25,497 nucleotides of DNA, taken from Thermoplasmata archaeon. GTDB lineage: Archaea > Thermoplasmatota > E2 > UBA202 > DSCA01. Position 1 is the first letter of the stretch. Every line of letters starts with the position of its first letter. The stretch is from assembly GCA_008297795.1 (NCBI GenBank), contig VBQP01000002.1:1-25497 (forward strand), in the 5' to 3' direction. The notes under the pieces are model-generated. The model was not told where the DNA came from, did no database searches, and saw only the letters and a list, made by a program, of their open reading frames with translations. Of the stretch, positions 1 through 8,100 are shown one piece after another. The translations under genes were made by a program, and so were the position numbers.

Positions 1-145
1 GGCTGGCATACCCTGCGGCGTCCTAAGTGTGCCCACAAGATATATGCATTCCGGTGTCGAGATTATTGACCTGAATGATCTGAAAAGAGGTGCTGAACTT
101 ATGACTCGCGCTCTTGAAAATGCAGGCAGATATTTCAACGTATGA
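1..145 (+). CDS. M42 family metallo-aminopeptidase, C-terminal fragment
   Basis: Only the last 47 codons are present, read from base 2 to a TGA at 143-145; the gene begins outside the window. The fragment reads AGIPCGVLSVPTRYMHSGVE followed by an acidic, helical tail. The segment PTRYMHS followed by VE and a ...DL is the conserved C-terminal part of M42 (PepA/FrvX, often annotated glutamyl aminopeptidase or endoglucanase) cytosolic di-metal peptidases; its His is a metal ligand in that family. Substrate class cannot be told from this piece. The end overlaps the convergent trm5 stop by 11 bp. Confidence 0.8.
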   Translation, partial: AGIPCGVLSVPTRYMHSGVEIIDLNDLKRGAELMTRALENAGRYFNV

Positions 146-1133
146 TGAAGTCCACACCTATTTTCACTTTTGAAGGAGAATAGCCCCCTATTATTCGCCA
201 GTTTTTCACATCTGCTTTTTTTCCTTCCTCGATCGCCTCATTTTTCAAATTCTCTATCCTGTCCTTCACCTTATCCTTCTCAATTATTTCATAATAATGT
301 ATGTTGCTGCCAGCGTTTACTGCAAGGGAAAAGAATTCATGGGAACTGTGAGGCAGATTCATTATCACATGGTCTGCTTTTTCCAGTGATGGTACAACCT
401 CTCTCGCATCGCCTTCTATCACCTCGATGATATCATCAACCCTGTTTTCCCTTGAGTTTAATCTCGCATATTCCACAGCATGAGGATTTATGTCTATTGC
501 ATACACACGGGAGGGTTTTGAAAGTTTTGCAATCAATATGGAGAAAGGGGCTACGCCTGCAAACATGTCTATCACCCTCTCCCCTTCCTTAACACATTTT
601 GCCACTCTGTAACGCTCGGTGGCAAGGCGCGGGGAATAATAGACTTTTGATATATCCAATCTTATCCTTGCCCCGTATTCCACGTGTGTTGTTTCGGTTC
701 TGTTTTCGCCTGCTATCACCCTCACATTCCTGATTCTGTAATCGTCTTTCACCCCATCATCTGCACATACAACCTTTATGCTTTTGTGGGTTGACAGAAT
801 CGCGTTCCCTATCTCACTTTCATGTTCTTTCAGTTCAGGAGGTATCCTGACTATGGCAATGTCGCCTACAGTATCGAAGGACGATATCTTTGCTTCTCCC
901 AGAAATTTTTTGATAGCATCCCTGAAGCTTTCCCTTCTCTCTATCTTTTCGAAATACATTTTTTTCATAACAGCGCTTTCGATATCAACCTCCCCCGAAA
1001 CAGGAATGTAAACATATCTTTCATCGCTTATTATCTTCAAATCGGTTCTCAGCAGATGTTTTTCAGCCAGTTTGCGCCTTGCGTCCTCCGCCTCCCTCCT
1101 GGAGACTGCAACGCATAGGGATTCTATCATCAA
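135..1133 (-). CDS. trm5: tRNA (guanine(37)-N1)-methyltransferase Trm5
   Basis: Class I SAM methyltransferase expected to methylate N1 of G37 next to the anticodon, which prevents +1 frameshifting; in archaea the same position is the entry to wyosine derivatives. The 332-residue protein has an N-terminal Trm5 D1-like region (about 1-70), a linker domain, the Trm5 signature YYSPRLATER (166-175), SAM motif I DMFAGVAPF (189-197), an acidic ribose-binding end of strand 2 (AIDINP) and the motif IV-like NLPHSSHEF (259-267). Length and motifs fit full-length archaeal Trm5; the a/b/c subtype is not assigned with certainty. The start is one of two consecutive ATGs at 1133 or 1130, 25-27 bp from a TATA-like core shared with dphB, so the transcript is probably leaderless. 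Confidence 0.92.
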   Translation of the reverse strand: MMIESLCVAVSRREAEDARRKLAEKHLLRTDLKIISDERYVYIPVSGEVDIESAVMKKMYFEKIERRESFRDAIKKFLGEAKISSFDTVGDIAIVRIPPELKEHESEIGNAILSTHKSIKVVCADDGVKDDYRIRNVRVIAGENRTETTHVEYGARIRLDISKVYYSPRLATERYRVAKCVKEGERVIDMFAGVAPFSILIAKLSKPSRVYAIDINPHAVEYARLNSRENRVDDIIEVIEGDAREVVPSLEKADHVIMNLPHSSHEFFSLAVNAGSNIHYYEIIEKDKVKDRIENLKNEAIEEGKKADVKNWRIIGGYSPSKVKIGVDFIIR

Positions 1134-1150
1134 TTTATCATCACTTTATG

Positions 1151-1167
1151 ATATAATTTATATATAT
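1151..1167. promoter_or_regulatory. Shared bidirectional TATA-like core between trm5 and dphB
   Basis: The 53-bp spacer between the divergent starts contains one uninterrupted AT tract, with TTTATATATAT reading towards dphB. Its centre (about 1160) is about 27 bp from both start codons (1133 minus, 1187 plus), the archaeal TATA-to-start spacing expected if both mRNAs are leaderless. There is no Shine-Dalgarno motif before either start. Confidence 0.6.
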
Positions 1168-1186
1168 CGTTGATGGTTAGCCGTCA

Positions 1187-1963
1187 ATGGGCGAACTCAT
1201 ATTCGTTGGCTTGGGTTTATGGAGCGAGAAGGATATCACCATAGCGGGCAGGGAAATAGCAGGGGAATGCGATACAGTTTTCGCTGAATTCTACACAAGC
1301 ATGCTTGGGGTTCCGAAAGAAAAGGTAGAGGGTGTCATAGGAAAGAAAATAGAAGTGCTGAGCAGGGAGGAGGTCGAGGATGGAAGCATCATTCTCGACG
1401 AGGCGGTCAGCAGAAAAGTGTGTCTTCTGACAGGCGGAGACCCGATGACAGCCACCACTCACGTTGACCTGAGACTAAGGGCAATTGAAAGAGGCATATA
1501 TACAAGGGTGGTGCATGGGATAAGCATAATTACCGCAGCAGCAGGACTGCTGGGATTGCAGTCGTATAAATTCGGGAGAACAACGACTCTTGCATTTCCA
1601 GAGGGTGATTACTTTCCCACATCTCCCTACAATTTCATTGCAGAGAACATGGAAAGGGGGCTACATACTCTTGTATTGCTTGATATCGGAGATAAGTTCA
1701 TGACGGCAAATGAGGGGATAGAACTGCTTGTTGAAATGGAGAAAAGGGAAAGGAAGGGCATAATCGGCGAAAAAACTCTCATGGCTGTTGTTGCAAGGGC
1801 ATCTTCGCCTTCTCCTTCAGTCAGGGCAGGATACCCTGATGAACTTCTGAAAGAAGATTTTGGACCGCCGCTTCACTGCATAGTTATTCCCGGAAAACTT
1901 CATTTCATGGAGGCAAAAGCCCTTGTGATGCTGGCAGATGCGCCAGAGGAGATAATGAAATAG
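1187..1963 (+). CDS. dphB: Diphthine synthase DphB
   Basis: SAM-dependent methyltransferase that methylates the modified histidine of elongation factor 2 during diphthamide synthesis. The 258-residue length is typical for archaeal DphB. The N-terminus (GELIFVGLGLWSEKDIT) matches the tetrapyrrole-methylase fold entry, LTGGDPM (81-87) is the SAM-binding GGDP loop, and the motifs THVDLRLRA (91-99) and VVHGISI (108-114) are characteristic of DphB rather than of cobalamin-pathway methylases. The ATG sits about 26 bp after the shared TATA core, which supports this start and a leaderless message. It diverges from trm5, so two translation-fidelity modification genes share one promoter region. Confidence in family and function is high. 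Confidence 0.95.
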   Translation: MGELIFVGLGLWSEKDITIAGREIAGECDTVFAEFYTSMLGVPKEKVEGVIGKKIEVLSREEVEDGSIILDEAVSRKVCLLTGGDPMTATTHVDLRLRAIERGIYTRVVHGISIITAAAGLLGLQSYKFGRTTTLAFPEGDYFPTSPYNFIAENMERGLHTLVLLDIGDKFMTANEGIELLVEMEKRERKGIIGEKTLMAVVARASSPSPSVRAGYPDELLKEDFGPPLHCIVIPGKLHFMEAKALVMLADAPEEIMK

Positions 1964-2008
1964 AATATTGGAGAAAATATCTGATGCTGCAAAAAAGAAA
2001 TCGCAATC

Positions 2009-2018
2009 TTATTATACC
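2009..2018 (+). promoter_or_regulatory. TATA-like box for the DUF373/site-2 protease genes
   Basis: An AT-rich element (TTATTATACC) is centred about 27 bp before the ATG at 2041, in the 77-bp spacer after dphB. There is no Shine-Dalgarno motif near the ATG, so a leaderless start is likely. Confidence 0.45.
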
Positions 2019-2040
2019 AATATAAGGATAATTAGCAGAT

Positions 2041-3132
2041 ATGAAAACTCTGGTTCTTTGCATAGATAGGGATAATGACCTGGGAAGAAAAACAGATATG
2101 GATTCTCCAGTTATCGGGAGGGAGGAGAATCTTCGCGCAGCAGAAAAACTTGCACTTGCCGACCCTGAGGATTCAGACGTAAACTGCATGTTTTCAGCCA
2201 TAGCAACATTCGACAGGCTTGGCGAAGATGCAGAGATAGTCACAATATGCGGGAGCGATGAGATCGGTCCCGTTTCAGATAAAATAATTGCAGAAAAACT
2301 TGATGAGGTAATAGATAAAATAAAGCCGGATAGCGCTATACTGGTGACAGATGGGGAGGAGGACGAATACATACTTCCCATAATAGAATCAAGGCTGAAG
2401 GTGGACGCAGTTAAAAGAGTGGTCGTAAAACAGAGCAAAACCCTTGAAGGCACCTATTATCTGATTTCAAGATTCATGGAAGACGAAAAAATGCAGAGAA
2501 AATTCATGCTTCCGATAGCCCTGGTACTTTTCTTCTGGGGGCTTTCGGCAATCCTTGGTTCTCCTGCGTGGGGCTTTGCCACAGTTCTTATTGTGCTGGG
2601 ATTATATCTTATGGCTAGGGTATTCCATTTGCAGGGATTTGCCAGGAGTCTGGGTAAGGAGGTGTATGCAGGTCTGAGAAGCGGGAAAATATCTCTTTTT
2701 GCCAATCTCCTTTCTTTGTTTATAATGTTGAGCGCAGTCGTATCGGCATACAACATGGTGTCAACAGTCGAGCCTGCGCCACATGGGGCATTTGAATATA
2801 CCATAATGTTCATGGATGAAATAGTGTGGTGGTTTGTACTGTCTGTTATGATATCGGCAGCAGGCAGATTCACAGATGTATATTTCAAGGAAAAAAAAGT
2901 TCTCTGGGGATATGTAATCCTTCCATTTTCTTTGATTGCATTCGGGCTACTTCTCTCTGCATCTCTTGATGTGCTGATAAAAATCTCGATAAATGGTGAG
3001 CCGATCCAATCTCTCTTCACAATGCCATTCCTGACAACGATAATTGAAGGCGTTCTCATAGCATTCATCGGGACCGTTCTTTATCATATAGCAGAAGATA
3101 TGTATGGCGAAGAGGAAATGCAGAAGAGTTAA
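2041..3132 (+). CDS. DUF373 family membrane protein
   Basis: A 363-residue archaeal DUF373 protein of unknown function. Residues 1-150 form a soluble alpha/beta domain opening with TLVLCIDRDNDLG, the family hallmark, followed by DSPVIGREENL and acidic loops (LVTDGEEDEY, 102-110). The C-terminal half has about six hydrophobic segments (about 154-173, 176-195, 217-240, 261-274, 288-306 and 331-350), so it is an integral membrane protein with a cytoplasmic-looking N-terminal sensor or enzyme domain. The Asp-rich N-terminus could bind metal or nucleotide, but nothing proves this. It lies 23 bp upstream of the site-2 protease on the same strand, so cotranscription is likely. The start at 2041 is backed by the TATA spacing. 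Confidence 0.85.
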   Translation: MKTLVLCIDRDNDLGRKTDMDSPVIGREENLRAAEKLALADPEDSDVNCMFSAIATFDRLGEDAEIVTICGSDEIGPVSDKIIAEKLDEVIDKIKPDSAILVTDGEEDEYILPIIESRLKVDAVKRVVVKQSKTLEGTYYLISRFMEDEKMQRKFMLPIALVLFFWGLSAILGSPAWGFATVLIVLGLYLMARVFHLQGFARSLGKEVYAGLRSGKISLFANLLSLFIMLSAVVSAYNMVSTVEPAPHGAFEYTIMFMDEIVWWFVLSVMISAAGRFTDVYFKEKKVLWGYVILPFSLIAFGLLLSASLDVLIKISINGEPIQSLFTMPFLTTIIEGVLIAFIGTVLYHIAEDMYGEEEMQKS

Positions 3133-3158
3133 TAAAGGGAAGTGGTATTAGGGCAGTG

Positions 3159-4718
3159 ATGTCAGGTCTCTTGATATTCTTAATATTGCTACTTATATGG
3201 ATTTCCGCAATTTACATTTTCAGAAATAAAGAAAGTGACAGTTTTTCACTCTGGGGACCTATTGTTATGTGGAAAACCGAAAAGGGTAAAAAACTCATAG
3301 AAAGGATATCAAAAAAGGAGAAATTCTGGAAAGGTTATGCTGATTTTGGAATTGCCCTTTCGTTATTTGCAATGTTTGCCACCTTCGCCCTTATAATTTA
3401 TAATGCATATCTCTCGTTTCTCATCCCTCCTGAGAATGCACCATCTCCACAGATGATGATAGGGCTTCCGGGCATAAATCCGGTCATTCCTTTGGGTTAT
3501 GGTATTCTTGCGCTTGCAGTTGCAATAATAATACATGAGTTTTCCCATGGCATACTTGCCATGGTGGGGAAGATAAAAGTAAATGCCCTTGGGCTCATAT
3601 TCCTTATAGTTCCGATAGGAGCATTTGTGGAACCTGACGAGGAAGAACTCGAAAAAGTTAGCAGAAGAAAACGCTCCAGGGTATTTGCTGCAGGTCCCAC
3701 CTCCAACATGTTCCTCGCTTTTGTGTGTGCCATTCTTTTCTCTTCGGTGATGATGGGGATGATATCTCCAAAAGTCAATGGAGTTATGATATCCGGTGAG
3801 GTGGAGGGAAGTCCATTTGATATCGCAGGTATCAATCCATGGAGCGCAATAACATCATTTGATGGAGTCGAGATAAAAAGCATTGACGATTTCAACAATA
3901 TCGTAAAGAATATTGAGCCGGGCAAAAAATTCAACGCAACAATATTTTATGAAGGCAGGTTTTTCAATGCAAGCATTGTTTCGGGGCTGGTTATTTCCAA
4001 TGTGGTAAAAGATTATCCCGCATACTCTGCAGGTCTGGAGGTGGGAGATGTGCTTCTCAGAATAAACGGCACGGAAATAACCCCAAAGACATTCTCTCAG
4101 GTGATGAACGGAACAGGGGCAGGAGACACAATAAATGTGGAATTCCTCAGATATGAAAATGGCAAAATGGAAAACCACAGTGTTTTCGTTACCCTTGCAG
4201 ACAAATACGATTATTATCAGGAGTACAACCCGGATGCAAACAAGGAAGAGTACAGGGGAAAGGGTTTTCTTGGCATATCCACGTTGCCAATGGGGATAAC
4301 CGCCCTTCCTATGGATTATTACAGGAACAGACTTATGCACCCTCTTTCTGACAGACATTCATTTTTCTTTTATATTGCCCTCCCGTTTGCAGGCTTCTCA
4401 CCATTCCCTGAAGCATTCACATCTCTCTTTTCCACTCCCTTTTCTCCCTCGGTGTTCTGGCCCCTGACAAACACACTCTACTGGTTATTCTGGCTTAATT
4501 TTGCCATAGGGACATTCAACGTTCTTCCTGCAATACCTCTTGACGGGGGATATATATTCAGAGATGGTGTAAGTTTCCTTACCAGCAAAATAAAGAGGAA
4601 ATGGAAAGATGAAAAAGTGAAGAAAGTATCTTCTGCGGTCACCACAATATTCTCCTTCGCCGTGCTGTTTGTGATAATATCAATCATTCTTATCCCCAGA
4701 TTGAGGGCAATACTATAA
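3159..4718 (+). CDS. Site-2 protease family (M50) membrane metalloprotease with PDZ domains
   Basis: Intramembrane zinc protease of the M50/S2P class, which cleaves membrane-anchored substrates such as anti-sigma factors or regulators in other organisms; its archaeal substrates are unknown. Residues are counted from a GTG at 3156; I prefer the ATG one codon later. The zinc motif HEFSH is at 127-131 within a hydrophobic segment, and the second catalytic element FNVLPAIPLDGG is at 454-465 (third zinc ligand Asp463). Between them lie one degenerate (about 205-275) and one better-formed PDZ-like domain (about 276-348, with AYSAGLEVGD). Hydrophobic segments occur at both ends and around 402-460. 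At 519 residues it is larger than minimal S2Ps. It follows the DUF373 gene by 23-26 bp. Confidence 0.9.
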   Translation: MSGLLIFLILLLIWISAIYIFRNKESDSFSLWGPIVMWKTEKGKKLIERISKKEKFWKGYADFGIALSLFAMFATFALIIYNAYLSFLIPPENAPSPQMMIGLPGINPVIPLGYGILALAVAIIIHEFSHGILAMVGKIKVNALGLIFLIVPIGAFVEPDEEELEKVSRRKRSRVFAAGPTSNMFLAFVCAILFSSVMMGMISPKVNGVMISGEVEGSPFDIAGINPWSAITSFDGVEIKSIDDFNNIVKNIEPGKKFNATIFYEGRFFNASIVSGLVISNVVKDYPAYSAGLEVGDVLLRINGTEITPKTFSQVMNGTGAGDTINVEFLRYENGKMENHSVFVTLADKYDYYQEYNPDANKEEYRGKGFLGISTLPMGITALPMDYYRNRLMHPLSDRHSFFFYIALPFAGFSPFPEAFTSLFSTPFSPSVFWPLTNTLYWLFWLNFAIGTFNVLPAIPLDGGYIFRDGVSFLTSKIKRKWKDEKVKKVSSAVTTIFSFAVLFVIISIILIPRLRAIL

Positions 4719-4720
4719 AG

Positions 4721-4729
4721 TATTAAAAA
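4721..4729 (+). promoter_or_regulatory. TATA-like box for the universal stress protein gene
   Basis: The sequence TATTAAAAA is centred about 27 bp before the ATG at 4752, just after the protease stop. This spacing matches other promoters in the window and argues for the ATG at 4752 over the in-frame TTG at 4734. Confidence 0.4.
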
Positions 4730-4751
4730 TCCTTTGAGATGTATATCTGTA

Positions 4752-5156
4752 ATGGACAGAATACTCGTGGTATGTGATTTTCATTCAGAGTGCTCGAAGG
4801 CAATTGAGACAGCAATAGGCCTTGCAGGAAAGAATTCCAAGATATTTTTATTGAACATCATAAGCGAGGAATATTGCAGGGAGGCGGGAAGGAAAAAATG
4901 CAGAGCCAAAATAAAGGAAATGAAGAAGGAAGTCAGGGGGAGGGCAGGGCGGATAAGGGAGGAGGGGCTGAAATGCCGTACAATGATAAGAATCGGGGAA
5001 CCAATGAGGGAGGTACCAAGAGAATCAAAAAGGTTGAGATGCACATTTATCGTTGTCGAGTACAAAAACAATGGAATATTCCGGGATTATACAATAGAGG
5101 AGATATCCGATAATATAATGAATGCATCTTCTCTCCCAGTAATGGTTGTGAGTTAA
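4752..5156 (+). CDS. Universal stress protein (UspA-like) family
   Basis: A 134-residue protein with the Usp alpha/beta order: it opens MDRILVVCDFHSE, with the usual acidic residue after strand 1, then a helix (CSKAIETAIGLAG), strand IFLLNII, a highly basic helical stretch rich in Lys/Arg (about 45-75), MIRIGEP, and it closes with SSLPVMVVS as Usp domains do. The ATP-binding GxxG-x9-G[ST] motif expected before the last strand is not visible; the region reads VEYKNNGIFRDYT, so this is probably a non-ATP-binding member. The ATG at 4752 was chosen because it begins the Usp fold and fits the TATA spacing. The gene is 33 bp after the site-2 protease. Its role is unknown; family confidence is good. 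Confidence 0.75.
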   Translation: MDRILVVCDFHSECSKAIETAIGLAGKNSKIFLLNIISEEYCREAGRKKCRAKIKEMKKEVRGRAGRIREEGLKCRTMIRIGEPMREVPRESKRLRCTFIVVEYKNNGIFRDYTIEEISDNIMNASSLPVMVVS

Positions 5157-5164
5157 TGGGTTAA

Positions 5165-8100
5165 TCAATCCTTCTTCCTTATTGCCACAAAAAGTATGCA
5201 TACAAGTGCAAACAGCACCAGTGCAGGCGCAACCCATATGATATCTCCTATTCCTGCTTCTTCTTTAACCGTATATATGCCTATCTCGTTGCTATCAAGT
5301 CCGTAATAGTGGTCATATGAGCCGTCTCCATCTGTATCAAAGAGAATTACATTCTCATTTCCTAACTGTTCCTCTGACGTGTCTCTGAGTTCATTATCTT
5401 CTCTGTCCCAGTAAACATATGTTCCCTCCTTCTCCTTTACTAGCAAATACCCCATTTCTGTGCCGATGGTCACATTTATTGTCTGGCTTTCGTCTGTAGG
5501 ATCTGCACCTGCCTCCACCTCGACCTTGTCCGGCACTCCATCAAGATCGTAATCTTTTGGAATGACAAAATATCTGAAAATATCAGATGTATCATTTTCA
5601 TTGCTGTTTGCAGAAGAATCAACGGCTTCTATGTAATACTCGTAATTCCCCACATTATCATATGATTCCACATGATAGAATATCTTGCTCCCTTCCCTCT
5701 GTTTCATATCGTATGCTGTTTCACTTCCGTTGTATATGACGTGCAGAATTGCCTTTTTAATCCCGCTGGAATCATCTATGAGTGCAGATATGTTAACAGC
5801 GCCATATATCACCTGTTTCTGTGGCGAGGCAGTCACAGCCCTTATTGTTGGAGGTGTCGTCTCTATGCCGCTATAAACGATTCTGAAGGTCATGTTGCTG
5901 CTTTTTCCCATGTTCTGCCACTCCGCCTCCCCGCCCGCTGTATCAAAAGCTTCTATAAAGCAGGTATAGTAATCCACATTGCTGAATGTTTCATTGCAGT
6001 AGTATATGTCTGTGTCTCCTATACGGTGCATGTCGTATTCCTTTCTCTCTCCGTTTTTATCTGTTACCACAGCAATTGCGCTGTCTATTGTAGTATCATT
6101 ATCGATTATGATTGCAGATATGTTTATGTTCTCTCCAAGAAATTGCAGGGAAGGAGTTACTCTCATGTTGTATATGTATGGCGGAGAGGAGTCAACATCT
6201 CCACCCACTTTTATATCCTTTATGGCTATATTGTTGTGAAGATTGGATTCCTCTGAACATTTCACCTCTATTTTTATTGAATATGTGCCGTTACTCTCAG
6301 GATTCCATACTGCATAGATGCTCTCCGAACTCCTCTTTCCTATGATTTTTTCGATGCTTCCGTTATGTATGAGAGTGTATTTTTTCTCACCTTTCTCTTT
6401 TACATAAAAGTTTATTTCTGCGGTTGTATCGTTGTATCCAATATTTTTCACATCAGCGGTTATGTTGACGCTATTGTTTAAAACTGGATGGGATGGATCG
6501 AACCCAATATCGTTCATACCCACTGACAGATCTGGCAGGGGTATTACGGAGATAAACACCGTATTCCAGTTATCTGTTTTCTTCCATTCAGGTATCTCTC
6601 CTTTCTCATTTACTCTTGCAACTGCTGTCCATTCTCCGTTATATGAAGGTTCTCCATAAGAGGCATGCCAGGTGAAAATAACTTTTTTTGTCTCTCCCTC
6701 TTTGAGCCCTGTTATTCCCTTTACCATTCTTATTGAGTCTCCATTACCCTGATGCAGTACAAGAGACACGTTTATTGGCGTATCTTCATCAACATCCTTT
6801 GGACCATGATTCATTATGCTTACAGTGATTTGTGTATCTTCCCCCTCTTTTACATTTTCTGGGGCAGATATTTTTGTGACATCCAGATTGGCAGCAGGCT
6901 TAACATCTATCGAAATCGAGCGCTCGACCATATAATTTGAGCCATCGGAGATGGACACGTCAAGTCTCCATTCTCCCGCCTTTGTCCCATTCTGAAATGT
7001 GTAAAAATCATCTATTTGCCATTTCGTTCTGTCGCTCCCATCTGGCATGAAAGAATAGCCGATATCGTCTATATACACTGTATTTTCCCCGCTTTCCTCG
7101 TTTGCCACCAGTCGTATCTCTATTCCTGTCACCATCCCTGCTCCTGCCCTCCATTTATTCAAAACATTTGCAGGAATCTCGTATTTGTGCCAGGCTCCGT
7201 CGCTTATCAAACTGCTCATGCCAATTGTATAGTATTTGTTTTTCCCTCCCTCCGTGAGCAAGGTATAATTCAGATAACTTGCAGACGAATATTTCTGGAC
7301 GTTATACCAGAACCACAGTGATGGGAGATGTGATACGTGTATGCTCTGAATAACTTCCTGGCGCAGGGCGGCAGTATCATCTTTGCTCACCGGCTGGTCT
7401 TCAAATTTCCACTTGCCGGAATAGTCGCTCAACTTTAGTTCCACTGCCTTTTTGCCGCTATGGGCAGATGTCGAAAACGAAGCGCTTGCAGTCTGTATAT
7501 TTGAATAATATACGTGGGTATACGAGTTGCCGCCTTCAAAACTTGCATCCGGTAGCGGAAGGGAAGATTTAACGAACTTTCCATCAGGGGAATAAATTAT
7601 TGCTGTAACTCCCCTGGGGTTTGCAATTGTGGTGACATTTATTGTTCTTATGGTGTTCATGCCTCCAACGCCTGCTACATACTCCTGGTTGAGGGGTATA
7701 ACATCGCCCCACCAGCCGTGGGATTTGTTTTCCATGACTGTTACATTGGGAGATGGTGATGCTGTTATCCAGCAGGAATCCAGGTATGCATAAACCTCGT
7801 GGAAAGAGGTGTCTACACTGCTCTCGGTGACATAAACCCTGAGATAAATTGTTGACATGCTTTTTCCCCTGAGATTAAGTGTAACATTCTTGTTTATCGT
7901 TTTCCATCCGCCTGTCGAAGTTCCGCTGTCTATGGTTGTTCCGTCAAGAACAAGTTCCCATTTGACATTATCAATATCTGAAGAGAAATATAAGTCTGCA
8001 TTCAGCATATAGCTTCCGGCATTTCCATTATCCGGCACTTTAAAATTCTGGTAAACTTTGGCATACCAGTCCTTTTGCCATATCAACCCTTTCCTGTAAA

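Noticed and set aside
5672..6256. A 194-codon plus-strand ORF opposite the giant surface protein
   Set aside because: The composition (Cys/Tyr/Val-rich) is that of an antisense frame over Ig-like repeats, with no motif or promoter.
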